Assembly (NCBI RefSeq): GCF_963662255.1
Contig: NC_085047.1
Span: 23,069,258-23,133,257 of the forward strand
Source of the DNA: Cinclus cinclus
Taxonomy: Eukaryota > Chordata > Aves > Passeriformes > Cinclidae
Direction: 5' to 3'
Length of the DNA stretch: 64,000 nucleotides
A program made the position numbers and the translations under genes. The notes beneath the pieces were generated by a model. It saw nothing but the letters and a program-made list of their open reading frames with translations. It had not been told where the DNA came from and searched no databases. The first letter of the stretch is position 1, and each line of letters begins with the position of its first letter. Shown here in pieces: positions 11,045 to 23,466 of the stretch.

Positions 11045-12424
11045 AGCCAGTATCAGCGAGACAGCGTGCTAGGCTCTGTTTCACAGCTCCTTGGAGAACA
11101 CGCACTGGAAGAATGCCGTCTCTGTTCCGCAAAAGCTCTGCCCCAGTGAAAGGTGGAAGAAGCAGCCTGTGGCCACGGGCAGAGCTGGTCAACAGCTGCG
11201 CCTAACTTTCCCAAGCTGCGAGAGCATTCGCAGCCGAGTTCTGCTTTGACAGAGCTATTGGTGAACTTTTGCAGTCCCGGAAGCTGCTGAAACCAAGGCT
11301 GTGTTCCGCCTCTTCATTCTTGGCTTTCTGTGCTCCAGCGAGTTGTCAAGCTCGGACACGGCATTCAGCTTTGCCGCCTCTCTGCACGGAAAGCACTAGA
11401 CAGAACTAGTGTGCTTCGTGCATGCTCTCTCCTCGCTTTTATGGTCACGGCTCTGCTTTTTGCTTGGCAGCGTTCACAGGGTCCACGGCGTACCTCTTGC
11501 ACAGCGAGAGGTGGCCGGCGAGGAATACTTGCTGCCTTAAGTCGTTCCATGCTCAAGGCATTCATCAGAGCAACACAGTGTGGGAAAAGAGGAGGGAACA
11601 TTGCAGGACAAATTTCTATGCCGGGACATTATTGTCTGCGAGACAGCTCTCCGGAGCGCTAGTATTTGGCCAGGCTGAAATCAGCGCCACGGGAAGCCAA
11701 TCTGACAAGCGGAGTGCAACGAGCGCGGCGATATGGGGCCGCTTGGCAGGTGGCCGAAGAAAGACGGCTGCCCCGTGAATGTGGTGCCAGAAGGCAAGTT
11801 TCAGCAGGGCGTTCCGGGCCAGCTCAATGTGCAGCCGCAGTTGTTCTAGGCGAGTTCTAGCCGAGAAGCTTTCCGTCTCCATTCACGAGACAAGAAAGGC
11901 AGAAGGCAAGGGCACCCAGGGTTGAGAAGAAAAGTGCGCGTAGCGAGCTCGTTGCGGCAGAGGCGAAAGCCAGGAGCAGCGCGCTCGGTGCGAGAAGTAG
12001 AGGGCGCTTCGCCTCCTTGGGAAGGAAATCGCGTCTGGGCACGAACGACAGCCAGCGAAGCTTCAGGAACAACAGGCTGTTCTGCTCAGCGTACGAGCCT
12101 GAAGTGAGTGGCAAGGGGTAAGCGGGCAGTTCCAAGGCATCTAGCTTTCCTGCTAGCAATGCCATTTCTACCCTGCCGTGCAAAACGTTGTCCTTTGCCG
12201 TTATGCTCCGAGATGCAGAGAGCACGTCGGCAGACGCAGTGCAGAGGGAAAGGACACAGTATCCTTGGGAGTGTGACGCCGCTTAGGCGGGCAAAGCAGA
12301 AAGGTGCCGCCCTGCACCGGCTTTGACTGCCTGAGCTTCCTTGCTAGGACAGCACCTGTCGAAAGCTGGCAACTAGGCTGCCAGAGTGCAGAATGTAGGC
12401 GGTGCGGCACGCTTGCTTGCCGAA
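11045..12424 (+). repeat. Repeat unit 9 (1380 bp)
   Basis: Alleles are C491, G918, single C and A1273. No private change was seen. It corresponds to unit 16. Confidence 0.95.
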
Positions 12425-13804
12425 AGCCAGTATCAGCGAGACAGCGTGCTAGGCTCTGTTTCACAGCTCCTTGGAGAACACGCACTGGAAGAATGCCGTC
12501 TCTGTTCCGCAAAAGCTCTGCCCCAGTGAAAGGTGGAAGAAGCAGCCTGTGGCCACGGGCAGAGCTGGTCAACAGCTGCGCCTAACTTTCCCAAGCTGCG
12601 AGAGCATTCGCAGCCGAGTTCTGCTTTGACAGAGCTATTGGTGAACTTTTGCAGTCCCGGAAGCTGCTGAAACCAAGGCTGTGTTCCGCCTCTTCATTCT
12701 TGGCTTTCTGTGCTCCAGCGAGTTGTCAAGCTCGGACACGGCATTCAGCTTTGCCGCCTCTCTGCACGGAAAGCACTAGACAGAACTAGTGTGCTTCGTG
12801 CATGCTCTCTCCTCGCTTTTATGGTCACGGCTCTGCTTTTTGCTTGGCAGCGTTCACAGGGTCCACGGCGTACCTCTTGCACAGCGAGAGGTGGCCGGCG
12901 AGGAATACTTGCTGCCTTAAGTCGTTCCATGCTCAAGGCATTCATCAGAGCAACACAGTGTGGGAAAAGAGGAGGGAACATTGCAGGACAAATTTCTATG
13001 CCGGGACATTATTGTCTGCGAGACAGCTCTCCGGAGCGCTAGTATTTGGCCAGGCTGAAATCAGCGCCACGGGAAGCCAATCTGACAAGCGGAGTGCAAC
13101 GAGCGCGGCGATATGGGGCCGCTTGGCAGGTGGCCGAAGAAAGACGGCTGCCCCGTGAATGTGGTGCCAGAAGGCAAGTTTCAGCAGGGCGTTCCGGGCC
13201 AGCTCAATGTGCAGCCGCAGTTGTTCTAGGCGAGTTCTAGCCGAGAAGCTTTCCGTCTCCATTCACGAGACAAGAAAGGCAGAAGGCAAGGGCACCCAGG
13301 GTTGAGAAGAAAAGTGCGCGTAGCGAGCTCGTTGCGGCAGAGGCGAAAGCCAGGAGCAGCGCGCTCGGTGCGAGAAGTAGAGGGCGCTTCGCCTCCTTGG
13401 GAAGGAAATCGCGTCTGGGCACGAACGACAGCCAGCGAAGCTTCAGGAACAACAGGCTGTTCTGCTCAGCGTACGAGCCTGAAGTGAGTGGCAAGGGGTA
13501 AGCGGGCAGTTCCAAGGCATCTAGCTTTCCTGCTAGCAATGCCATTTCTACCCTGCCGTGCAAAACGTTGTCCTTTGCCGTTATGCTCCGAGATGCAGAG
13601 AGCACGTCGGCAGACGCAGTGCAGAGGGAAAGGACACAGTATCCTTGGGAGTGTGACGCCGCTTAGGCGGGCAAAGCAGAAAGGTGCCGCCCTGCACCGG
13701 CTTTGACTGCCTGAGCTTCCTTGCTAGGACAGCACCTGTCGAAAGCTGGCAACTAGGCTGCCAGAGTGCAGAATGTAGGCGGTGCGGCACGCTTGCTTGC
13801 CGAA
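12425..13804 (+). repeat. Repeat unit 10 (1380 bp); last unit of seven-unit block copy 1
   Basis: Alleles are C491, G918, single C and A1273. It corresponds to unit 17. Confidence 0.95.
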
Positions 13805-15184
13805 AGCCAGTATCAGCGAGACAGCGTGCTAGGCTCTGTTTCACAGCTCCTTGGAGAACACGCACTGGAAGAATGCCGTCTCTGTTCCGCAAAAGCTCTG
13901 CCCCAGTGAAAGGTGGAAGAAGCAGCCTGTGGCCACGGGCAGAGCTGGTCAACAGCTGCGCCTAACTTTCCCAAGCTGCGAGAGCATTCGCAGCCGAGTT
14001 CTGCTTTGACAGAGCTATTGGTGAACTTTTGCAGTCCCGGAAGCTGCTGAAACCAAGGCTGTGTTCCGCCTCTTCATTCTTGGCTTTCTGTGCTCCAGCG
14101 AGTTGTCAAGCTCGGACACGGCATTCAGCTTTGCCGCCTCTCTGCACGGAAAGCACTAGACAGAACTAGTGTGCTTCGTGCATGCTCTCTCCTCGCTTTT
14201 ATGGTCACGGCTCTGCTTTTTGCTTGGCAGCGTTCACAGGGTCCACGGCGTACCTCTTGCACAGCGAGAGGTGGCCGGCGAGGAATACTTGCTGCCTTAA
14301 GTCGTTCCATGCTCAAGGCATTCATCAGAGCAACACAGTGTGGGAAAAGAGGAGGGAACATTGCAGGACAAATTTCTATGCCGGGACATTATTGTCTGCG
14401 AGACAGCTCTCCGGAGCGCTAGTATTTGGCCAGGCTGAAATCAGCGCCACGGGAAGCCAATCTGACAAGCGGAGTGCAACGAGCGCGGCGATATGGGGCC
14501 GCTTGGCAGGTGGCCGAAGAAAGACGGCTGCCCCGTGAATGTGGTGCCAGAAGGCAAGTTTCAGCAGGGCGTTCCGGGCCAGCTCAATGTGCAGCCGCAG
14601 TTGTTCTAGGCGAGTTCTAGCCGAGAAGCTTTCCGTCTCCATTCACGAGACAAGAAAGGCAGAAGGCAAGGGCACCCAGGGTTGAGAAGAAAAGTGCGCG
14701 TAGCGAGCTCGTTGCGGCAGAGGCGAAAGCCAGGAGCAGCGCGCTCGGTGCGAGAAGTAGAGGGCGCTTCGCCTCCTTGGGAAGGAAATCGCGTCTGGGC
14801 ACGAACGACAGCCAGCGAAGCTTCAGGAACAACAGGCTGTTCTGCTCAGCGTACGAGCCTGAAGTGAGTGGCAAGGGGTAAGCGGGCAGTTCCAAGGCAT
14901 CTAGCTTTCCTGCTAGCAATGCCATTTCTACCCTGCCGTGCAAAACGTTGTCCTTTGCCGTTATGCTCCGAGATGCAGAGAGCACGTCGGCAGACGCAGT
15001 GCAGAGGGAAAGGACACAGTATCCTTGGGAGTGTGACGCCGCTTAGGCGGGCAAAGCAGAAAGGTGCCGCCCTGCACCGGCTTTGACTGCCTGAGCTTCC
15101 TTGCTAGGACAGCACCTGTCGAAAGCTGGCAACTAGGCTGCCAGAGTGCAGAATGTAGGCGGTGCGGCATGCTTGCTTGCCGAA
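13805..15184 (+). repeat. Repeat unit 11 (1380 bp); first unit of seven-unit block copy 2
   Basis: Alleles are C491, G918 and single C. T at 15170 (unit site 1367) matches unit 4 only. Confidence 0.95.
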
Positions 15185-16565
15185 AGCCAGTATCAGCGAG
15201 ACAGCGTGCTAGGCTCTGTTTCACAGCTCCTTGGAGAACACGCACTGGAAGAATGCCGTCTCTGTTCCGCAAAAGCTCTGCCCCAGTGAAAGGTGGAAGA
15301 AGCAGCCTGTGGCCACGGGCAGAGCTGGTCAACAGCTGCGCCTAACTTTCCCAAGCTGCGAGAGCATTCGCAGCCGAGTTCTGCTTTGACAGAGCTATTG
15401 GTGAACTTTTGCAGTCCCGGAAGCTGCTGAAACCAAGGCTGTGTTCCGCCTCTTCATTCTTGGCTTTCTGTGCTCCAGCGAGTTGTCAAGCTCGGACACG
15501 GCATTCAGCTTTGCCGCCTCTCTGCACGGAAAGCACTAGACAGAACTAGTGTGCTTCGTGCATGCTCTCTCCTCGCTTTTATGGTCACGGCTCTGCTTTT
15601 TGCTTGGCAGCGTTCACAGGGTCCACGGCGTACCTCTTGCACAGCGAGAGGTGGCCGGCGAGGAATACTTGCTGCCTTAAGTCGTTCCATGCTCAAGGCA
15701 TTCATCAGAGCAACACAGTGTGGGAAAAGAGGAGGGAACATTGCAGGACAAATTTCTATGCCGGGACATTATTGTCTGCGAGACAGCTCTCCGGAGCGCT
15801 AGTATTTGGCCAGGCTGAAATCAGCGCCACGGGAAGCCAATCTGACAAGCGGAGTGCAACGAGCGTGGCGATATGGGGCCGCTTGGCAGGTGGCCGAAGA
15901 AAGACGGCTGCCCCGTGAATGTGGTGCCAGAAGGCAAGTTTCAGCAGGGCGTTCCGGGCCAGCTCAATGTGCAGCCGCAGTTGTTCTAGGCGAGTTCTAG
16001 CCGAGAAGCTTTCCGTCTCCATTCACGAGACAAGAAAGGCAGAAGGCAAGGGCACCCAGGGTTGAGAAGAAAAGTGCGCGTAGCGAGCTCGTTGCGGCAG
16101 AGGCGAAAGCCAGGAGCAGCGCGCTCGGTGCGAGAAGTAGAGGGCGCTTCGCCTCCTTGGGAAGGAAATCGCGTCTGGGCACGAACGACAGCCAGCGAAG
16201 CTTCAGGAACAACAGGCTGTTCTGCTCAGCGTACGAGCCTGAAGTGAGTGGCAAGGGGTAAGCGGGCAGTTCCAAGGCATCTAGCTTTCCTGCTAGCAAT
16301 GCCATTTCTACCCTGCCGTGCAAAACGTTGTCCTTTGCCGTTATGCTCCGAGATGCAGAGAGCACGTCGGCAGACGCAGTGCAGAGGGAAAGGACACAGT
16401 ATCCTTGGGAGTGTGACGCCGCTTAGGCGGGCAAAGCAGAAAGGTGCCGCCCTGCCACCGGCTTTGACTGCCTGAGCTTCCTTGCTAGGACAGCACCTGT
16501 CGAAAGCTGGCAACTAGGCTGCCAGAGTGCAGAATGTAGGCGGTGCGGCACGCTTGCTTGCCGAA
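15185..16565 (+). repeat. Repeat unit 12 (1381 bp)
   Basis: Alleles are C491, G918 and CC. T at 15866 (unit site 682) matches unit 5 only. It lacks unit 5's private A at site 939. Confidence 0.95.
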
Positions 16566-17946
16566 AGCCAGTATCAGCGAGACAGCGTGCTAGGCTCTGT
16601 TTCACAGCTCCTTGGAGAACACGCACTGGAAGAATGCCGTCTCTGTTCCGCAAAAGCTCTGCCCCAGTGAAAGGTGGAAGAAGCAGCCTGTGGCCACGGG
16701 CAGAGCTGGTCAACAGCTGCGCCTAACTTTCCCAAGCTGCGAGAGCATTCGCAGCCGAGTTCTGCTTTGACAGAGCTATTGGTGAACTTTTGCAGTCCCG
16801 GAAGCTGCTGAAACCAAGGCTGTGTTCCGCCTCTTCATTCTTGGCTTTCTGTGCTCCAGCGAGTTGTCAAGCTCGGACACGGCATTCAGCTTTGCCGCCT
16901 CTCTGCACGGAAAGCACTAGACAGAACTAGTGTGCTTCGTGCATGCTCTCTCCTCGCTTTTATGGTCACGGCTCTGCTTTTTGCTTGGCAGCGTTCACAG
17001 GGTCCACGGCGTACCTCTTGCACAGCGAGAGGTGGCCGGCGAGGAATACTTGCTGCCTTAAGTCGTTCCATGCTCAAGGCATTCATCAGAGCAACACAGT
17101 GTGGGAAAAGAGGAGGGAACATTGCAGGACAAATTTCTATGCCGGGACATTATTGTCTGCGAGACAGCTCTCCGGAGCGCTAGTATTTGGCCAGGCTGAA
17201 ATCAGCGCCACGGGAAGCCAATCTGACAAGCGGAGTGCAACGAGCGCGGCGATATGGGGCCGCTTGGCAGGTGGCCGAAGAAAGACGGCTGCCCCGTGAA
17301 TGTGGTGCCAGAAGGCAAGTTTCAGCAGGGCGTTCCGGGCCAGCTCAATGTGCAGCCGCAGTTGTTCTAGGCGAGTTCTAGCCGAGAAGCTTTCCGTCTC
17401 CATTCACGAGACAAGAAAGGCAGAAGGCAAGGGCACCCAGGGTTGAGAAGAAAAGTGCGCGTAGCGAGCTCGTTGCGGCAGAGGCGAAAGCCAGGAGCAG
17501 CGCGCTCGGTGCGAGAAGTAGAGGGCGCTTCGCCTCCTTGGGAAGGAAATCGCGTCTGGGCACGAACGACAGCCAGCGAAGCTTCAGGAACAACAGGCTG
17601 TTCTGCTCAGCGTACGAGCCTGAAGTGAGTGGCAAGGGGTAAGCGGGCAGTTCCAAGGCATCTAGCTTTCCTGCTAGCAATGCCATTTCTACCCTGCCGT
17701 GCAAAACGTTGTCCTTTGCCGTTATGCTCCGAGATGCAGAGAGCACGTCGGCAGACGCAGTGCAGAGGGAAAGGACACAGTATCCTTGGGAGTGTGACGC
17801 CGCTTAGGCGGGCAAAGCAGAAAGGTGCCGCCCTGCCACCGGCTTTGACTGCCTGAGCTTCCTTGCTAGGACAGCACCTGTCGAAAGCTGGCAACTAGGC
17901 TGCCAGAGTGCAGAATGTAGGCGGTGCGGCACGCTTGCTTGCCGAA
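16566..17946 (+). repeat. Repeat unit 13 (1381 bp)
   Basis: Alleles are C491, G918 and CC. It corresponds to unit 6, with no difference seen. Confidence 0.95.
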
Positions 17947-19326
17947 AGCCAGTATCAGCGAGACAGCGTGCTAGGCTCTGTTTCACAGCTCCTTGGAGAA
18001 CACGCACTGGAAGAATGCCGTCTCTGTTCCGCAAAAGCTCTGCCCCAGTGAAAGGTGGAAGAAGCAGCCTGTGGCCACGGGCAGAGCTGGTCAACAGCTG
18101 CGCCTAACTTTCCCAAGCTGCGAGAGCATTCGCAGCCGAGTTCTGCTTTGACAGAGCTATTGGTGAACTTTTGCAGTCCCGGAAGCTGCTGAAACCAAGG
18201 CTGTGTTCCGCCTCTTCATTCTTGGCTTTCTGTGCTCCAGCGAGTTGTCAAGCTCGGACACGGCATTCAGCTTTGCCGCCTCTCTGCACGGAAAGCACTA
18301 GACAGAACTAGTGTGCTTCGTGCATGCTCTCTCCTCGCTTTTATGGTCACGGCTCTGCTTTTTGCTTGGCAGCGTTCACAGGGTCCACGGCGTACCTCTT
18401 GCACAGCGAGAGGTGGCCGGCGAGGAATACTTGCTGGCTTAAGTCGTTCCATGCTCAAGGCATTCATCAGAGCAACACAGTGTGGGAAAAGAGGAGGGAA
18501 CATTGCAGGACAAATTTCTATGCCGGGACATTATTGTCTGCGAGACAGCTCTCCGGAGCGCTAGTATTTGGCCAGGCTGAAATCAGCGCCACGGGAAGCC
18601 AATCTGACAAGCGGAGTGCAACGAGCGCGGCGATATGGGGCCGCTTGGCAGGTGGCCGAAGAAAGACGGCTGCCCCGTGAATGTGGTGCCAGAAGGCAAG
18701 TTTCAGCAGGGCGTTCCGGGCCAGCTCAATGTGCAGCCGCAGTTGTTCTAGGCGAGTTCTAGCCGAGAAGCTTTCCGTCTCCATTCACGAGACAAGAAAG
18801 GCAGAAGGCAAGGGCACCCAGGGTTGAGAAGAAAAGTGCGCGTAGCGAGCTCGTTGCGGCAGAGGCGAAAGCCAGGAGCAGCGCGCTCGGTGCGAGAAGT
18901 AGAGGGCGCTTCGCCTCCTTGGGAAGGAAATCGCGTCTGGGCACGAACGACAGCCAGCGAAGCTTCAGGAACAACAGGCTGTTCTGCTCAGCGTACGAGC
19001 CTGAAGTGAGTGGCAAGGGGTAAGCGGGCAGTTCCAAGGCATCTAGCTTTCCTGCTAGCAATGCCATTTCTACCCTGCCGTGCAAAACGTTGTCCTTTGC
19101 CGTTATGCTCCGAGATGCAGAGAGCACGTCGGCAGACGCAGTGCAGAGGGAAAGGACACAGTATCCTTGGGAGTGTGACGCCGCTTAGGCGGGCAAAGCA
19201 GAAAGGTGCCGCCCTGCACCGGCTTTGACTGCCTGAGCTTCCTTGCTAGGACAGCACCTGTCGAAAGCTGGCAACTAGGCTGCCAGAGTGCAGAATGTAG
19301 GCGGTGCGGCACGCTTGCTTGCCGAA
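17947..19326 (+). repeat. Repeat unit 14 (1380 bp)
   Basis: Alleles are G491, G918 and single C. It corresponds to unit 7, with no difference seen. Confidence 0.95.
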
Positions 19327-20706
19327 AGCCAGTATCAGCGAGACAGCGTGCTAGGCTCTGTTTCACAGCTCCTTGGAGAACACGCACTGGAAGAATGCCG
19401 TCTCTGTTCCGCAAAAGCTCTGCCCCAGTGAAAGGTGGAAGAAGCAGCCTGTGGCCACGGGCAGAGCTGGTCAACAGCTGCGCCTAACTTTCCCAAGCTG
19501 CGAGAGCATTCGCAGCCGAGTTCTGCTTTGACAGAGCTATTGGTGAAGTTTTGCAGTCCCGGAAGCTGCTGAAACCAAGGCTGTGTTCCGCCTCTTCATT
19601 CTTGGCTTTCTGTGCTCCAGCGAGTTGTCAAGCTCGGACACGGCATTCAGCTTTGCCGCCTCTCTGCACGGAAAGCACTAGACAGAACTAGTGTGCTTCG
19701 TGCATGCTCTCTCCTCGCTTCTATGGTCACGGCTCTGCTTTTTGCTTGGCAGCTTTCACAGGGTCCACGGCGTACCTCTTGCACAGCGAGAGGTGGCCGG
19801 CGAGGAATACTTGCTGGCTTAAGTCGTTCCATGCTCAAGGCATTCATCAGAGCAACACAGTGTGGGAAAAGAGGAGGGAACATTGCAGGACAAATTTCTA
19901 TGCCGGGACATTATTGTCTGCGAGACAGCTCTCCGGAGCGCTAGTATTTGGCCAGGCTGAAATCAGCGCCACGGGAAGCCAATCTGACAAGCGGAGTGCA
20001 ACGAGCGCGGCGATATGGGGCCGCTTGGCAGGTGGCCGAAGAAAGACGGCTGCCCCGTGAATGTGGTGCCAGAAGGCAAGTTTCAGCAGGGCGTTCCGGG
20101 CCAGCTCAATGTGCAGCCGCAGTTGTTCTAGGCGAGTTCTAGCCGAGAAGCTTTCCGTCTCCATTCACGAGACAAGAAAGGCAGAAGGCAAGGGCACCCA
20201 GGGTTGAGAAGAAAAGTGCGCGTAGCGAGCTCGTTGCGGCAGAGGCGAAAGCCAGGAGCAGCGCGCTCGGTGCGAGAAGTAGAGGGCGCTTCGCCTCCTT
20301 GGGAAGGAAATCGCGTCTGGGCACGAACGACAGCCAGCGAAGCTTCAGGAACAACAGGCTGTTCTGCTCAGCGTACGAGCCTGAAGTGAGTGGCAAGGGG
20401 TAAGCGGGCAGTTCCAAGGCATCTAGCTTTCCTGCTAGCAATGCCATTTCTACCCTGCCGTGCAAAACGTTGTCCTTTGCCGTTATGCTCCGAGATGCAG
20501 AGAGCACGTCGGCAGACGCAGTGCAGAGGGAAAGGACACAGTATCCTTGGGAGTGTGACGCCGCTTAGGCGGGCAAAGCAGAAAGGTGCCGCCCTGCACC
20601 GGCTTTGACTGCCTGAGCTTCCTTGCTAGGACAGCACCTGTCGAAAGCTGGCAACTAGGCTGCCAGAGTGCAGAATGTAGGCGGTGCGGCACGCTTGCTT
20701 GCCGAA
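19327..20706 (+). repeat. Repeat unit 15 (1380 bp)
   Basis: Alleles are G491, G918 and single C. T at 19754 (site 428) is shared only with unit 8. Two private substitutions, G at 19548 (site 222) and C at 19721 (site 395), post-date or escaped the duplication that paired it with unit 8. Confidence 0.95.
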
Positions 20707-22086
20707 AGCCAGTATCAGCGAGACAGCGTGCTAGGCTCTGTTTCACAGCTCCTTGGAGAACACGCACTGGAAGAATGCCGTCTCTGTTCCGCAAAAGCTC
20801 TGCCCCAGTGAAAGGTGGAAGAAGCAGCCTGTGGCCACGGGCAGAGCTGGTCAACAGCTGCGCCTAACTTTCCCAAGCTGCGAGAGCATTCGCAGCCGAG
20901 TTCTGCTTTGACAGAGCTATTGGTGAACTTTTGCAGTCCCGGAAGCTGCTGAAACCAAGGCTGTGTTCCGCCTCTTCATTCTTGGCTTTCTGTGCTCCAG
21001 CGAGTTGTCAAGCTCGGACACGGCATTCAGCTTTGCCGCCTCTCTGCACGGAAAGCACTAGACAGAACTAGTGTGCTTCGTGCATGCTCTCTCCTCGCTT
21101 TTATGGTCACGGCTCTGCTTTTTGCTTGGCAGCGTTCACAGGGTCCACGGCGTACCTCTTGCACAGCGAGAGGTGGCCGGCGAGGAATACTTGCTGCCTT
21201 AAGTCGTTCCATGCTCAAGGCATTCATCAGAGCAACACAGTGTGGGAAAAGAGGAGGGAACATTGCAGGACAAATTTCTATGCCGGGACATTATTGTCTG
21301 CGAGACAGCTCTCCGGAGCGCTAGTATTTGGCCAGGCTGAAATCAGCGCCACGGGAAGCCAATCTGACAAGCGGAGTGCAACGAGCGCGGCGATATGGGG
21401 CCGCTTGGCAGGTGGCCGAAGAAAGACGGCTGCCCCGTGAATGTGGTGCCAGAAGGCAAGTTTCAGCAGGGCGTTCCGGGCCAGCTCAATGTGCAGCCGC
21501 AGTTGTTCTAGGCGAGTTCTAGCCGAGAAGCTTTCCGTCTCCATTCACGAGACAAGAAAGGCAGAAGGCAAGGGCACCCAGGGTTGAGAAGAAAAGTGCG
21601 CGTAGCGAGCTCGTTGCGGCAGAGGCGAAAGCCAGGAGCAGCGCGCTCGGTGCGAGAAGTAGAGGGCGCTTCGCCTCCTTGGGAAGGAAATCGCGTCTGG
21701 GCACGAACGACAGCCAGCGAAGCTTCAGGAACAACAGGCTGTTCTGCTCAGCGTACGAGCCTGAAGTGAGTGGCAAGGGGTAAGCGGGCAGTTCCAAGGC
21801 ATCTAGCTTTCCTGCTAGCAATGCCATTTCTACCCTGCCGTGCAAAACGTTGTCCTTTGCCGTTATGCTCCGAGATGCAGAGAGCACGTCGGCAGACGCA
21901 GTGCAGAGGGAAAGGACACAGTATCCTTGGGAGTGTGACGCCGCTTAGGCGGGCAAAGCAGAAAGGTGCCGCCCTGCACCGGCTTTGACTGCCTGAGCTT
22001 CCTTGCTAGGACAGCACCTGTCGAAAGCTGGCAACTAGGCTGCCAGAGTGCAGAATGTAGGCGGTGCGGCACGCTTGCTTGCCGAA
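20707..22086 (+). repeat. Repeat unit 16 (1380 bp)
   Basis: Alleles are C491, G918, single C and A1273. It corresponds to unit 9. Confidence 0.95.
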
Positions 22087-23466
22087 AGCCAGTATCAGCG
22101 AGACAGCGTGCTAGGCTCTGTTTCACAGCTCCTTGGAGAACACGCACTGGAAGAATGCCGTCTCTGTTCCGCAAAAGCTCTGCCCCAGTGAAAGGTGGAA
22201 GAAGCAGCCTGTGGCCACGGGCAGAGCTGGTCAACAGCTGCGCCTAACTTTCCCAAGCTGCGAGAGCATTCGCAGCCGAGTTCTGCTTTGACAGAGCTAT
22301 TGGTGAACTTTTGCAGTCCCGGAAGCTGCTGAAACCAAGGCTGTGTTCCGCCTCTTCATTCTTGGCTTTCTGTGCTCCAGCGAGTTGTCAAGCTCGGACA
22401 CGGCATTCAGCTTTGCCGCCTCTCTGCACGGAAAGCACTAGACAGAACTAGTGTGCTTCGTGCATGCTCTCTCCTCGCTTTTATGGTCACGGCTCTGCTT
22501 TTTGCTTGGCAGCGTTCACAGGGTCCACGGCGTACCTCTTGCACAGCGAGAGGTGGCCGGCGAGGAATACTTGCTGCCTTAAGTCGTTCCATGCTCAAGG
22601 CATTCATCAGAGCAACACAGTGTGGGAAAAGAGGAGGGAACATTGCAGGACAAATTTCTATGCCGGGACATTATTGTCTGCGAGACAGCTCTCCGGAGCG
22701 CTAGTATTTGGCCAGGCTGAAATCAGCGCCACGGGAAGCCAATCTGACAAGCGGAGTGCAACGAGCGCGGCGATATGGGGCCGCTTGGCAGGTGGCCGAA
22801 GAAAGACGGCTGCCCCGTGAATGTGGTGCCAGAAGGCAAGTTTCAGCAGGGCGTTCCGGGCCAGCTCAATGTGCAGCCGCAGTTGTTCTAGGCGAGTTCT
22901 AGCCGAGAAGCTTTCCGTCTCCATTCACGAGACAAGAAAGGCAGAAGGCAAGGGCACCCAGGGTTGAGAAGAAAAGTGCGCGTAGCGAGCTCGTTGCGGC
23001 AGAGGCGAAAGCCAGGAGCAGCGCGCTCGGTGCGAGAAGTAGAGGGCGCTTCGCCTCCTTGGGAAGGAAATCGCGTCTGGGCACGAACGACAGCCAGCGA
23101 AGCTTCAGGAACAACAGGCTGTTCTGCTCAGCGTACGAGCCTGAAGTGAGTGGCAAGGGGTAAGCGGGCAGTTCCAAGGCATCTAGCTTTCCTGCTAGCA
23201 ATGCCATTTCTACCCTGCCGTGCAAAACGTTGTCCTTTGCCGTTATGCTCCGAGATGCAGAGAGCACGTCGGCAGACGCAGTGCAGAGGGAAAGGACACA
23301 GTATCCTTGGGAGTGTGACGCCGCTTAGGCGGGCAAAGCAGAAAGGTGCCGCCCTGCACCGGCTTTGACTGCCTGAGCTTCCTTGCTAGGACAGCACCTG
23401 TCGAAAGCTGGCAACTAGGCTGCCAGAGTGCAGAATGTAGGCGGTGCGGCACGCTTGCTTGCCGAA
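22087..23466 (+). repeat. Repeat unit 17 (1380 bp); last unit of seven-unit block copy 2
   Basis: Alleles are C491, G918, single C and A1273. It corresponds to unit 10. Confidence 0.95.

Larger units (their letters stand above)
4143..13804 (+). repeat. Higher-order repeat, seven units, copy 1 (9662 bp)
   Basis: Units 4-10 match units 11-17 in order at sites 491 and 1271-1272 in all seven pairs. The two blocks also share three substitutions found nowhere else in the window: site 1367 T (units 4 and 11), site 682 T (units 5 and 12) and site 428 T (units 8 and 15). Each pair lies exactly 9662 bp apart. The only difference I found on this copy is A at 6461. The left limit lies after the indel site of unit 3, because units 3 and 10 differ there. 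Confidence 0.9.
13805..23466 (+). repeat. Higher-order repeat, seven units, copy 2 (9662 bp)
   Basis: This is the direct tandem partner of the block at 4143-13804. The only differences I found on this copy are G at 19548 and C at 19721, both in unit 15. The right limit is somewhere in unit 18, before its site 1367, since unit 18 lacks the T of units 4 and 11. Recent segmental duplication of the block by unequal exchange or a replication-based process is the inference. Confidence 0.9.
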
